Origin: an uncultured Prevotellaceae bacterium
Lineage (GTDB): Bacteria; Bacteroidota; Bacteroidia; Bacteroidales; Bacteroidaceae
Assembly (NCBI GenBank): GCA_902784615.1
Contig: CACZVN010000002.1
Location: forward strand, 157,321-221,320
Direction: 5' to 3'
Length of the DNA: 64,000 bases
Position 1 is the first letter of the stretch, and the number at the start of each line of letters is the position of its first letter. Both the position numbers and the translations under genes were made by a program. This document shows positions 14,889 to 24,043 of the stretch, in pieces. The notes under the pieces are model-generated. The model was not told the DNA's origin. It worked only from the letters and a program-made list of their open reading frames with translations, and searched no databases.

Positions 14889-17045
14889 TTAGTAGCACTT
14901 CTGCCAGAGGTTGGTGCCGATCTTCTTGATCTGACCCTCCTTCACCCAACGATAGATGACGGTTTTTACCACGGACGACTCATTGTTGGAGAGGCGTAGG
15001 GTTACCAAGTCCTCCTTCGTGAACTCCTTAGGCAGGGCGTCGAGATAGCGGATGTTGCCCTTTGAGGCCTGAGTGGTCAGCATTCCATTGTGGAGTGCGT
15101 CGATCTTGTCGCCATAGATCTGAAGCTGATAATGGAGACAACGCTCGGCATACCATACTGCAAACTTGATAGCTCGCTCCGTTTCCTGACGACCTTCGAG
15201 CAGATAGGCAATGATGCCGGCTCGGAAGCCGTTGAGGGCTGCTCGACGACGGAGTACATCGAGCGAGTAGCGCAAGGTCTGCAGATACTCCTGACGCTTC
15301 GATTCGTCCCATTCCTCGATGGCCTGGTTGATGAGAGGCAGATCTACCTCGCCCTCCTCGTCCATCAGACAGAGGCACTGACGCTTCACCTTCTCTTCCT
15401 CTTCCTTTGTCCACGCCTTGAACTTAGGCATCTTGGCACCCGTCATATCAGGCAGGATGACAGGCGTCACTCGGCTCACCAATCCACTTTCCGCATCAGC
15501 GAAGAAAGCCCGGCACTTATTGGGCGTGCCACACATCACCATATTGTAGTAGAGGGTGACCTTGCCAGAAAATGAGTCCTTCGAGATGCGATGCTGGCCC
15601 CAAGGCTTGTTGTCGTAGGCCAGTCGGAAGAGGTCGTTCTTCTCCGTCCAGGCACCGCCCTTGTTGTTCTTCAGCACCGTCTCAATCTCAGGGGCATAAG
15701 TAAACAGATGCTTGCCTTTGGCATAGAGGGCGCGCTCCAAAAAGGCCGATACACCGATGTTGGGCTCAAGAATACGGATATTAGCACAGGGATTATCCAC
15801 CTCGTCACCATTCTTCTTGGCCAACGAGTATTCAATCTCCTTCTGCCATTCCACCTCGTCCTGTTTGATGATGGGATCCATCAGCAACTCGTACTCATTA
15901 TCGACGAACGACTTACCAGTGGCCTGAGGTGCCTCGATATCGACGATGAAACTGGCAGAGTTCAGCTTGCCGTCGCGATACTTGGCTCGGATGCCTGTGG
16001 CCAACGTTCCCAACATGGGCATCGCTGCCATCAGCGTGGCCTCCTTGAACTCCTCAGGAGCGTGGTCCGCCAAATCCTGAAGGATGCCAGGAAGTTCGTT
16101 ATCGACAGGGGCTGCGAGCGACTCGTCAGCATCCTCAGGAGCCACTTCCATCGCTGCACCCAACGACGAGAGCACTTCCTTCATCAGCGAGGGCATCTCC
16201 GTAGGACGGACACTGCCTACAGCACTCTTGATGGTTGACATCACCTCATGGTCTGAGAGTCCCCAGTGGGGCAGAATCGCAAACAGCTTCTGCTCATCGA
16301 AGTCGCAGATGAAACGCAGATAGCGGCTCATGGTATAGAGCGCCATATTGCGCTCACCCTCGGCAGGAGCATCGCCATAACCCAACTTCCAAAGCAAGGC
16401 CTGAACGATCTTCTCATAGGCTATTCCCTTGTAGTTGGGGTTGTCAGAGGGCTCTGAAGCTTGAACCTGCTCAACCTCCGTCTGCTCCACCTTATTAATA
16501 ATAGGCTGAGCATACAGCTTCTTCTGCTCCTCTGTGAGAGGCTCGAAGACCACAGGATCCAAGAGCTTCACATACTGCTCACTGACCATGAAACAACAAC
16601 GGGCCAAGTCCGTTACATGCGAGTCATAACTGACACCCAAGCGACTCGCCAGCTTCTGGATGTCCTCCTCGATAGAAAGTCCAGGTGTGCGCCAAGCCCA
16701 GATGTGGGTTCCCCCACCAGCACTCTCAGCGAAATAGACGATTCGGAACTCCTCGATGAGGTTCTCCTCGCGTACCTTATTCCAAAGTTGCTCAGTCAGA
16801 CCCTTCTCGTCGATGTCGAGGAAGTAGAGTCCTGAGGCTACAGCATCTTCGGCCTTACGCACACCATTAGTGAAACACTCCGCAAGAGGCAGCCACACGG
16901 GCAGCGACTTCTTGCGATCCAAATTTTTGTTCTGCTTCACGTCTGTGAGGATATCCTCTACGTGATTCTCCGCCAGCAGTTGACGGTAAGCAGCCATGCT
17001 CGCCTTGCGAGGCTTGCCGCTAAATGAGTTCATCAGTTGAATCAT
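14889..17045 (-). CDS. VirE-N/DUF3987 primase-helicase-like protein
   Basis: 718 residues. The N-terminal domain (about 45-165) is VirE-N/BT4734-like and carries primase-polymerase-type motifs: YFLDID with Asp77-x-Asp79, AGGGTHIWAW with His114, and THE-like TDLARCCFMVS near 145. A linker and a helical part follow (200-310). The DUF3987 domain begins near 315, with a Walker A-like EAPQATGKS (371-379), then a helicase-type core. Such proteins are found on Bacteroidetes mobile elements but also as isolated chromosomal genes. Here no integrase, relaxase or HU gene is adjacent. The upstream gene ends 66 bases before, so the two may be co-transcribed. Codon use matches core genes, suggesting long residence. 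Confidence 0.85.
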   Translation of the reverse strand: MIQLMNSFSGKPRKASMAAYRQLLAENHVEDILTDVKQNKNLDRKKSLPVWLPLAECFTNGVRKAEDAVASGLYFLDIDEKGLTEQLWNKVREENLIEEFRIVYFAESAGGGTHIWAWRTPGLSIEEDIQKLASRLGVSYDSHVTDLARCCFMVSEQYVKLLDPVVFEPLTEEQKKLYAQPIINKVEQTEVEQVQASEPSDNPNYKGIAYEKIVQALLWKLGYGDAPAEGERNMALYTMSRYLRFICDFDEQKLFAILPHWGLSDHEVMSTIKSAVGSVRPTEMPSLMKEVLSSLGAAMEVAPEDADESLAAPVDNELPGILQDLADHAPEEFKEATLMAAMPMLGTLATGIRAKYRDGKLNSASFIVDIEAPQATGKSFVDNEYELLMDPIIKQDEVEWQKEIEYSLAKKNGDEVDNPCANIRILEPNIGVSAFLERALYAKGKHLFTYAPEIETVLKNNKGGAWTEKNDLFRLAYDNKPWGQHRISKDSFSGKVTLYYNMVMCGTPNKCRAFFADAESGLVSRVTPVILPDMTGAKMPKFKAWTKEEEEKVKRQCLCLMDEEGEVDLPLINQAIEEWDESKRQEYLQTLRYSLDVLRRRAALNGFRAGIIAYLLEGRQETERAIKFAVWYAERCLHYQLQIYGDKIDALHNGMLTTQASKGNIRYLDALPKEFTKEDLVTLRLSNNESSVVKTVIYRWVKEGQIKKIGTNLWQKCY

Positions 17046-17110
17046 GACGGCGGCAAAGGTCGCTAGGGAGGTTGCACCTAAAAAGTGGGATATTTTCCCT
17101 AAGAGTACAA

Positions 17111-18559
17111 CTACAGCTTCGGATGTGCTAAGGCATTATATTTCTGATAGATAGAGTTGAGGATTTTTTGCAGGTCTGCTGATTCATCACCCATTCCTTC
17201 TTGGATGTTCTTGCGGAAGGTGCCCACATAGCGTTTCTCAGTGAGTTTTTCGGCCAGATCGTTGTCGGAATGGGCACCAAAGACTGCACGTTTTTTCATT
17301 TCTCCCACCAAGTGGCAGAAAAAACGTGCAGTAAACAGGTTGTTGTGAGGACTTTTGCGCGTCACTTTGAGGTGGTTGAAGATATTTTCGTTCTGAATCA
17401 GTTCCTGCCACATGGGCTCATAATGAGGGAACCAAGCCTCGGTCACCAGATTATTGAGCTTGAGGGCCGCCTCCATGACGGCCTCGCCAATGCGTTGCAG
17501 ATCGTTGTTCACCAGTTGCTCCTCGCCAAACTTCGTCATGGGATCAAGTTCGCGGGCAATTTCGGAGAGGGCCGCCAAATGGAAGATGAAGTGGCGCAGG
17601 TCATCGTCGCTGAGATAAGCATCGAGGAATTCTGCTTCGAAGGCCTCGCGGTCTGTGGTCCACTTGGCAAACAAACCTCCAGGCACCTTGCCCAGTTCTT
17701 CGCGCTCCTTGCTGCGTTCTGCCGTCATGATGTCGTTCCACGAACTGCTGTCGCTCACCACGCGGAGTGTATCGCGGCGATCCTTCCAGTAGTTCCACCA
17801 CTCATTACTCTCGCGCACGCGTACCAGTACCTTATTAAATAATAGGGCCATCGCCTTGCTGTTGGTCCGGCTCTGCTGAATCATCTTTACCATCAGTTCT
17901 GGCAACAGCATAAGAACTATCAGGCTGATCAGCATCATCTTCTGATTTTCGCCCATCTTGCCCGAGAGATCATCCATCGCCTGACGCGCATTATTCAGGT
18001 GGTTGGTCATCTCTTCCTGAGTCATGGTGTCGCTGTCAGCGCCCATGCTTTGAACGACTGAGAGCACCGTCATCAGGTCTTCAGGTTTCAGGAGACTGGC
18101 GCATGAGGCGATGATTTGTGGCATGGGTGCCACCTTCTGTTCGATGGCGTTCTGCTTCTCTTTGGGGAGTGCGAAATGCTGTGCCATCATTTGGGTGACG
18201 AGATCGAATAAGGAGTCCCGCTGTTTGGCAGGCTGCTCGCTCAGCAGGTGCTCTGCAATGGCTATCACCGCCTGGCGGATACTGACGTCTGAAACGATCT
18301 TGGCGATGCGGTCGAGATACTCTGAGAACAGATAGGCACTAGGTATCTTGTTCAGTTCCATCAGGGCCATCACACTGCTCTGCATACGCATCAAGGCAGC
18401 ATAGATCTCTGCCTCGACACAGGTATCCATACCAGCCTCCAATTCCTGAACCAGACCTGCCAGTCGTTCTGTGGCCACTTCCCAATGACGGCAAAGCTGG
18501 GCAGTCAGTTGCTCAGCGCGCCCATCATCGACGATTCTCTTAATTTCTTCTGCAGTCAT
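17111..18559 (-). CDS. Helical protein of unknown function linked to the primase-helicase
   Basis: 482 residues from ATG 18559; a TTG at 18586 is excluded because it lies inside the predicted transcription start (-7 box TATCTTTG at 18598-18591). The protein is nearly all helical. One segment (NQKMMLISLIVLMLLPELMV, about 215-235) is hydrophobic enough to be a membrane helix. The last 130 residues (FHLAALSEIARELDPM, LTEKRYVGTFRKNI) recall a Bacteroidetes DUF6043-like region, stated tentatively. It is the first gene after the twin palindromes and precedes the primase-helicase by 66 bases. Confidence 0.7.
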   Translation of the reverse strand: MTAEEIKRIVDDGRAEQLTAQLCRHWEVATERLAGLVQELEAGMDTCVEAEIYAALMRMQSSVMALMELNKIPSAYLFSEYLDRIAKIVSDVSIRQAVIAIAEHLLSEQPAKQRDSLFDLVTQMMAQHFALPKEKQNAIEQKVAPMPQIIASCASLLKPEDLMTVLSVVQSMGADSDTMTQEEMTNHLNNARQAMDDLSGKMGENQKMMLISLIVLMLLPELMVKMIQQSRTNSKAMALLFNKVLVRVRESNEWWNYWKDRRDTLRVVSDSSSWNDIMTAERSKEREELGKVPGGLFAKWTTDREAFEAEFLDAYLSDDDLRHFIFHLAALSEIARELDPMTKFGEEQLVNNDLQRIGEAVMEAALKLNNLVTEAWFPHYEPMWQELIQNENIFNHLKVTRKSPHNNLFTARFFCHLVGEMKKRAVFGAHSDNDLAEKLTEKRYVGTFRKNIQEGMGDESADLQKILNSIYQKYNALAHPKL

Positions 18560-18590
18560 ATCTGTTGATAGTAATATTCGTTTCAATTTG

Positions 18591-18598
18591 CAAAGATA
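18591..18598 (-). promoter_or_regulatory. -7 box before the 17111-18559 gene
   Basis: TATCTTTG on the minus strand, 32 bases before the ATG at 18559. No TTTG is found at the expected -33 distance, so strength may depend on an activator or on the palindromes upstream. Confidence 0.5.
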
Positions 18599-18651
18599 AT
18601 AAAAAATGCTGAATTATCCGCTAGGATCAGATGTTTTTTATTCAGAAAAAA

Positions 18652-18683
18652 GGTCACATGGTCACAGCTGTGACCATGTGACC
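18652..18683. repeat. Perfect 32-bp palindrome
   Basis: GGTCACATGGTCACAG is followed without a spacer by its exact reverse complement. Each arm contains two GGTCAC units 8 bases apart. It lies 54 bases upstream of the -7 box of the 17111-18559 gene. Together with the similar palindrome at 18772-18803 it may be an operator or origin-type site. The region 18560-19058 has no credible gene. Confidence 0.85.
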
Positions 18684-18771
18684 AATAAGCGTTAACGTCA
18701 CACAAGAACGATTCATAAATATTTAACATTCAATATGTTACTTAACAGCCATATTCTCTGGTTTACTTCAG

Positions 18772-18803
18772 CGGTCACATGGTCACAACTGTGACCGTGA
18801 CCG
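18772..18803. repeat. Second GGTCACA palindrome, imperfect
   Basis: CGGTCACATGGTCACAA pairs with the ACTGTGACCGTGACCG half on the other side; one arm has a small deletion compared with the perfect copy. Its centre lies 120 bases from the centre of the perfect palindrome. The same GGTCACA/TGTGACC half-sites are used. Confidence 0.75.
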
Positions 18804-18883
18804 TCTTTCTATGTATTTTGTATGGTCTTTGGGCGATAAGAAGTGGTTACTTTTGATTGAATTCTCTCGAGAATTTATCCGTA

Positions 18884-18915
18884 AAGTACTGCTTTTTGGA
18901 TAATAAGCAGTACTT
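18884..18915. repeat. Hairpin with 10-bp stem in the tRNA-Val upstream region
   Basis: AAGTACTGCT (18884-18893) and AGCAGTACTT (18906-18915) are exact complements around a 12-base loop. CTTTT follows in the plus direction, so it could also act as a weak terminator. Confidence 0.6.
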
Positions 18916-19015
18916 CTTTTCGCTAAAGTGGCTCCTGTTTTTCCTACGGAGCCTCTAGATTTTTGTCCCAGGGCTTGGGAGCAATCCTCTAACCAAACAC
19001 GCCGGGATCTGCGTC

Positions 19016-19050
19016 CACAAAAAAAGAGCATGTCGTGAATGACATGCTCT
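19016..19050 (-). terminator. Terminator of tRNA-Val
   Basis: A perfect 10-bp stem (AGAGCATGTC 19025-19034 with 19041-19050) and a T-run on the minus strand (complement of 19018-19025) follow the tRNA gene. Confidence 0.85.
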
Positions 19051-19058
19051 CACTTTAG

Positions 19059-19133
19059 TGGGCGCTGACGGATTCGAACCGCCGACCCTCTGCTTGTAAG
19101 GCAGATGCTCTAAACCAGCTGAGCTAAGCGCCC
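19059..19133 (-). tRNA. tRNA-Val (anticodon UAC)
   Basis: 75 bases. Acceptor stem GGGCGCT (19133-19127) pairs with the GCGCCC end at 19060-19065. D-arm GCTCAGCTGG, anticodon loop CTTACAA giving UAC, and T-arm GGTTCGAATCC are all in place. CCA is not encoded. A -7 box (TACCTTTG, 19158-19151) lies 17 bases upstream, with ATTG at about the -33 position. Confidence 0.97.
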
Positions 19134-19150
19134 TTTTTCTTAAGCGGGTG

Positions 19151-19158
19151 CAAAGGTA
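19151..19158 (-). promoter_or_regulatory. -7 box of tRNA-Val
   Basis: TACCTTTG on the minus strand. The -33 region is ATTG with about 21 bases between. It overlaps an AATTGATAATTGA repeat tract (19168-19199). Confidence 0.6.
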
Positions 19159-19227
19159 CTACAATAAATTGATAATTGACAATTGATAATTGATAATTTG
19201 CGTTCCGTTGACACTTTTTAACTTATA

Positions 19228-21033
19228 TCACCCTAAAAGGTGCTCAATATCCGTCTGAGGAAGGATGCTGAGAATGGCTTTCCCGTCTGGTGTGTAGTTC
19301 ACATTGGAACAACTGAAGAGGTCGTTGATCAGACTCTCCATCTCGTCGTTGGTAAGCACCTGTCCGTAGGGAATCGCCGCACTACGAGCCAGACCTAATG
19401 CCAACCGTGCATGCAGATCGGACAACTGGACATCCGAGGCGGCTTCGGTCACCAACTGACGAAGCAGACTGACAGGATCCAGACCGTCAAGACCAGCGGG
19501 CATACCGTTGACAGCAAAACTATTCCCACCCAGACTACTCACTTCGAAACCTATCCCAGCAAGTTCTGGCAGGATCTTCTCCAACACCACGGCCTCGGAG
19601 GGCGCGAACTGTACGGCCTCAGGGAAGAGAAGCCGTTGGGTACTGGCAGTATGCTGACGGAACTGCTCCATATACCGTTCGTATCGCACACGGACATCAG
19701 CCCGATACTGGTCGATGATCATCAGACCCGACTTGACGGCAGTCATCAGGTAACGACCCTTATACTGATAATGAGAAGGTGACTTCTCGACAAGTGGTGC
19801 CTGAGGCGCCACATCGAGAGGGGTATCATCAGGGGTATCAAAGAGACTGCTGGAGTCGTCCGTCTGGCTGACAGTAGGAACGGCGGCTTCATAGAGTTTC
19901 GACCACCCCTCTGGAACAGACGGCTTCCTGAAGGGATTATAGTCAGCATTATACTTAGGCTGGGGAGGGGCCACCTGACGAGTAGGATCGAAGACCGGAA
20001 TATCAGGGCTACCCTGCATATCGAAGTCAATGGCCGGCACCTCACAGAACTTACCCAGGGCATCGCGGACAGCGGCTAAAAGAATCTGCCAGATGGCCTG
20101 TTCGTTCTGGAATTTGATCTCCGTCTTCGTAGGGTGGATATTCACGTCGATCTCCGCAGGCTCCACCTCGAAATAGAGGAAATATGGCACCTGCATCCCC
20201 TCGGGCACGAGACGGTCGTAGGCACTCTGCACGGCCTTGTGGAAATAGGGATGGCGCATATAACGGCCATTGACAAAGAAATAATCATGGCCGCCTTTCT
20301 TCCGTGCCCCCTCAGGCTTACCAACGAAACCCGTAATGCTACACAGGGCCGTATGCACCTCGACAGGCAACAAGTCCTGACTGTACTGCTTACCAAACAC
20401 ATCGGTGATGCGCTGGCGCAGGGAGCCACGCTTGAGATTCAGCAGTTCTGCGCCATTATGATGCAGGGTGAAATGGATATCTGGATAGACGAGGACAATA
20501 CGTTCGAAGGCTGCCAGGATATTACTGAGTTCGGTGGCGTTCGACTTCAGGAACTTTCTGCGGGCAGGGACGTTGAAGAAGAGGTTCTCCACCTTGAAGT
20601 TACTGCCCACAGGACAGGCGGTAGGTTCCTGGGATGTCACCTTAGAGCCAGCAATCATCAGGTGCGTACCGATCTCATCCTCCTCACGGCGCGTCAATAA
20701 CTCCACCTGGGCCACTGCAGCGATAGAGGCCAGAGCCTCACCACGGAAGCCCATCGTGTGGAGGGCAAAGAGGTCATCGGCCTTGAGGATCTTGGAAGTG
20801 GCATGACGCTCAAACGACAGACGGGCGTCCGTCTCAGACATGCCTTTGCCATCGTCGATCACCTGAATGGATGTACGGCCTGCATCCACCACGAGCACAT
20901 GAATCGTCGTGGCTCCCGCATCGACAGCATTCTCCACCAGTTCCTTGATCACGGATGCCGGGCGCTGGATCACCTCACCAGCGGCGATCTGGTTGGCGAC
21001 ACTGTCAGGGAGGAGATGGATCACGTCTGTCAT
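19228..21033 (-). CDS. mutL: DNA mismatch repair protein MutL
   Basis: 601 residues. The GHKL ATPase has all motifs: [12 protein letters not shown] (30-41), IDDGKGM (59-65), TMGFRGEAL (93-101), and SRTTLKRGS-type DNA-binding residues further on. It couples MutS mismatch recognition to repair. In the C-terminal dimerisation domain the endonuclease signature DQHA(X)2E(X)4E reads [12 protein letters not shown] (441-452), lacking the His and first Glu, and the late CPHGRP-type site reads NYTPDGKA. A metal-dependent nicking activity is therefore doubtful. It is the last gene of the guaB chain and overlaps the OstA-like gene by 4 bases. Confidence 0.96.
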   Translation of the reverse strand: MTDVIHLLPDSVANQIAAGEVIQRPASVIKELVENAVDAGATTIHVLVVDAGRTSIQVIDDGKGMSETDARLSFERHATSKILKADDLFALHTMGFRGEALASIAAVAQVELLTRREEDEIGTHLMIAGSKVTSQEPTACPVGSNFKVENLFFNVPARRKFLKSNATELSNILAAFERIVLVYPDIHFTLHHNGAELLNLKRGSLRQRITDVFGKQYSQDLLPVEVHTALCSITGFVGKPEGARKKGGHDYFFVNGRYMRHPYFHKAVQSAYDRLVPEGMQVPYFLYFEVEPAEIDVNIHPTKTEIKFQNEQAIWQILLAAVRDALGKFCEVPAIDFDMQGSPDIPVFDPTRQVAPPQPKYNADYNPFRKPSVPEGWSKLYEAAVPTVSQTDDSSSLFDTPDDTPLDVAPQAPLVEKSPSHYQYKGRYLMTAVKSGLMIIDQYRADVRVRYERYMEQFRQHTASTQRLLFPEAVQFAPSEAVVLEKILPELAGIGFEVSSLGGNSFAVNGMPAGLDGLDPVSLLRQLVTEAASDVQLSDLHARLALGLARSAAIPYGQVLTNDEMESLINDLFSCSNVNYTPDGKAILSILPQTDIEHLLG

Positions 21034-22604
21034 TTCTTGCTACGCCAATTAAAGATGTCGTCACGATTGAGCGGACGGATATAATCATACCACATAAAGC
21101 CCTGGAGACGTCTGCGATCCTCGGGGATCTGGTTCAACGGATACATCGTACCAGTGGTCTTCGGCGTCCAAACGCTCTCCAACTTACGATCCTTCAGGAA
21201 CATACGAAGTTCTGAAGTCTCCTGGTAGTTGTAGATGATAGGAATACTGTCGCCTTCTTCGAAATAGTAGCCGATAAACACATTTCCCTTCGCCTGCGCC
21301 TCGCGGATATTGCCATCAATGAAATAGGCGAACATCTCCTTCGACGACACCTGATTATAACAGGCTGTGTCAGTACGCAGTTGTTGAATCGAGAAACAGT
21401 TGTCGATGATATGGGCATGATCAATGACAGAATCACGCAGGAACACATGTACGATGTCGCCCACCAACTGCTGGTTGTTGTTCCAGATGATGGGATCATA
21501 GTACATCGTCATACAGGAATCGAGGGAGTTATATACCAGCGAGTCGCACACGGCCTGCACATCCGTGCGGTAAGCCCGTACCTTATGGAAAGCATGGATC
21601 TTACGATAGACAGAATCGGTCTCGATATTGAAGGTGACCACCTTAAACGTATCCGCATGCATAAACAGGGAGTCGCCCTGAGAGTAGTCGATGGCTACGG
21701 CACTGTCCGTACACATGGCATAGCCCGTATTATCATAATACTCGCCATAGTTACCCGTCAGTTTGTTCTTATTTACTGAATCGACATAGACCACATTCCT
21801 AAAGGCCTGACTGAAACCCTGCTGACTGTCGTAATAGACACTATCGCCCACCAGCATCTTTCCGTTATTGGAGAGTACGGAACGGTTCATGAGCCGCGCA
21901 CGATCGAGCTTTGTGTCATAATAGCCCTGCTCGGAGTAGATATGACTCTCACCGGATGTGATGTTGGAAGGACCGACGATATGGGCGACGGAAGTTCGGG
22001 TATCGTAATAGAGCGTGTCCGTGGTCAGATAGAACTTCGGACTCTGCATCTTCACGTCGTAGTTGAAGACCGACATCTTCGACTTCGTATTGTATTCGCC
22101 CCAGTCGGAGGTGAGTGTCGTTTTACCGTCAACCATCTTACCGCCTTCGAAGAAATAGGCATTGTCGTAAAGACGGTCGTAGTCGAGACTGTCAGTATAG
22201 AGTGTGGTCTTCTTGTGCTTCAGTACGACATTATAACGGGCACGTGCCATCTGCTCGTTACCGTCGTAATAGGCATAGTCGCTGACGAGTGAGAGCGTGT
22301 CGCCCTGATACATCTTCACATGTCCGAAAGCCTCGAAGGAATTGCTGGCCTCATAGAAATAGGCACTGTCACAGTAAAGTCTGGCTCCCTGATGGGTGAA
22401 ATGGACCTTACCGTTGAGGATCGTTGCGTCAGGATTTATCCTGTCGTCAAAATGGAGTACGTCGGCATGAACCAGATAGATGCGGGTATCCTTCACCTGT
22501 GACCTACGAGCAGGACGCTTACCTTTGCCCTTCTGTGCCCCTGCAGAACCCAATCCGGCCACCAGAGCCACTGCCAACAGAAAATAGAATGCCCTCTTTA
22601 GCAT
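21030..22604 (-). CDS. OstA/LptA-domain envelope protein
   Basis: 524 residues. Signal peptide [20 protein letters not shown] ending at about 23. A lysine/arginine-rich stretch follows, then repeated OstA-type strands from about 40 ([20 protein letters not shown], then [20 protein letters not shown]). The pattern 'D-S-x-x-Y-x' recurs through about 400 residues, like an extended beta-jellyroll of LptA/LptD type. In Bacteroidetes, proteins of this kind are thought to serve LPS transport to the outer membrane. Its gene follows surA-like chaperone genes and overlaps mutL by 4 bases, so it is expressed as part of one chain. Confidence 0.85.
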   Translation of the reverse strand: MLKRAFYFLLAVALVAGLGSAGAQKGKGKRPARRSQVKDTRIYLVHADVLHFDDRINPDATILNGKVHFTHQGARLYCDSAYFYEASNSFEAFGHVKMYQGDTLSLVSDYAYYDGNEQMARARYNVVLKHKKTTLYTDSLDYDRLYDNAYFFEGGKMVDGKTTLTSDWGEYNTKSKMSVFNYDVKMQSPKFYLTTDTLYYDTRTSVAHIVGPSNITSGESHIYSEQGYYDTKLDRARLMNRSVLSNNGKMLVGDSVYYDSQQGFSQAFRNVVYVDSVNKNKLTGNYGEYYDNTGYAMCTDSAVAIDYSQGDSLFMHADTFKVVTFNIETDSVYRKIHAFHKVRAYRTDVQAVCDSLVYNSLDSCMTMYYDPIIWNNNQQLVGDIVHVFLRDSVIDHAHIIDNCFSIQQLRTDTACYNQVSSKEMFAYFIDGNIREAQAKGNVFIGYYFEEGDSIPIIYNYQETSELRMFLKDRKLESVWTPKTTGTMYPLNQIPEDRRRLQGFMWYDYIRPLNRDDIFNWRSKK

Positions 22605-22609
22605 ACGTC

Positions 22610-24043
22610 CTACTTGAACCAGCCTTCGTATTCAAACTCACAGTCCCTGTAATTGTCGTTCAGGCGGGTATAGGTGTTCTTGATCTTATCGACAACCCAC
22701 TGATGGATACAATCATTCTGCCGTTTCTGAAGCACCACTTCCTTCAGCACCTGGAAGTCATCCGTCACCGTAGCCTTGTGACCGTCAATGCGGTTCTTCA
22801 ACTTGGCAATGACACAGACGGTCTTGCCACGCTGGTTAATCATCTTGAAGGCACGGGAGATCTCTCCGACCTGCAGGGTATCGACTGCCTTGGCAATCTC
22901 AGGAGGCAGATCCTGCATACGGAACTTCGACGAGGTATATCCTGTCTGCGACAGACTAGTGGACATCAGTCCCTTACTGAGACGCGTATCTTTATCGTCA
23001 GAAAGCATGGGCGCAGCATCCTCGAACGTAAACTTCCCTGCACGGATATCGTCGGCGATGGAGTCCAGACGTACGATTGTCTTATCAATCTCCTCGTCAG
23101 AGACCACAGGTTTACGGAGGATATGGCGCACGTTCACCTTATCGCCACGCTTCTCAATCAACTGGATAATATGGAAACCGAACTCGGACTCTACGATCTT
23201 CGAGACTTTCTTAGGATCGGTCAGGTTAAAGGCCACCGTAGCAAAGGCGGGATCAAGGGTACCACGACCCGTTAGTCCCAGTTCTCCACCACGACGGGCT
23301 GTTCCCGGATCCTCAGAATAGAGTCGGGCCAATGTCTGGAAGGAGGCATCACCCTTGTTCACGCGGTCTGTATAGTCACGCAATTCTTCTTTCACGCGGT
23401 TGAGTTCCTCAGTCGTAACATGCGGAGTCTGCTGGATAATCTGCACCTCCACCTCCGTAGGTACGAAGGGAATACTGTCCTGCGGCATGTCCTTGAAATA
23501 GCGACGCACCTCCGCTGGCGTGACAGAGATGTCTTCCACCAGTTTACGCTTCATCTGCTGCACCATCTGACGGTCCTTCATCTCCTCACGCAGATCGTTA
23601 CGGATCTGCGAGAGACTCTGGTGCTTATATTCTTCCAGACGCTCACGGGAACCGTCAACCATCTCCAGCCAATAGTTGATCTGCTGTTCCACCTCCTGGG
23701 CGACATCGGCATCCGTCACCTCAATACTGTCGATGATGGCCTGGTGCTTGAACAGTTTCTGGACGGCGATCTGCTCCGGGATCGTACAATCGGGATCCCC
23801 ACTCCACTTCACGCCCTCCATCGCAGCCTGCATACGCATCACCTCGACATCGGACTTCAGGATAGCCTCATCACCAACCACCCAGATCACCTCATCGATG
23901 ACCGTTCCTATAGAGACGGAGTCTGAGTCACTAGAACTAGCAGAACCAGTAATGCCAGGATGGCCAGGATAACTAGAAGAAGCGACTCCCATCAAGGGAA
24001 CCGCCAGAATCGCAATTGGGATAATTTTCTGTAGAACTCTCAT
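22610..24043 (-). CDS. SurA-like periplasmic peptidyl-prolyl isomerase
   Basis: 477 residues from the ATG at 24043, which overlaps the previous stop by one base (TAATG); a longer upstream frame exists but lacks a sensible signal. Signal MRVLQKIIPIAILAVPLMGV. A SurA-type N-domain (about 40-150; DEVIWVVGDEAILKSDVEVM) precedes two PpiC-type repeats (about 165-270, EVEVQIIQQTPH then GELGLTGRGTLDPAFATVAF, and 275-380, VNVRHILRKPVVSDEEIDKT). It should chaperone unfolded outer-membrane proteins. It sits between the second PpiC-type gene and the OstA-like gene, an envelope-assembly context. Confidence 0.9.
   Translation of the reverse strand: MRVLQKIIPIAILAVPLMGVASSSYPGHPGITGSASSSDSDSVSIGTVIDEVIWVVGDEAILKSDVEVMRMQAAMEGVKWSGDPDCTIPEQIAVQKLFKHQAIIDSIEVTDADVAQEVEQQINYWLEMVDGSRERLEEYKHQSLSQIRNDLREEMKDRQMVQQMKRKLVEDISVTPAEVRRYFKDMPQDSIPFVPTEVEVQIIQQTPHVTTEELNRVKEELRDYTDRVNKGDASFQTLARLYSEDPGTARRGGELGLTGRGTLDPAFATVAFNLTDPKKVSKIVESEFGFHIIQLIEKRGDKVNVRHILRKPVVSDEEIDKTIVRLDSIADDIRAGKFTFEDAAPMLSDDKDTRLSKGLMSTSLSQTGYTSSKFRMQDLPPEIAKAVDTLQVGEISRAFKMINQRGKTVCVIAKLKNRIDGHKATVTDDFQVLKEVVLQKRQNDCIHQWVVDKIKNTYTRLNDNYRDCEFEYEGWFK

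Noticed and set aside
18783-19031. 82-codon minus-strand frame before tRNA-Val
   Set aside because: It runs through one palindrome, a hairpin and part of the tRNA terminator. Low-complexity basic composition; no family or start signal.
19059-19133. tRNA-Val as an integration site of a mobile element
   Set aside because: No second copy of the tRNA 3' end was found near 14754-18600 and no integrase is present; the idea stays open only as a remnant.
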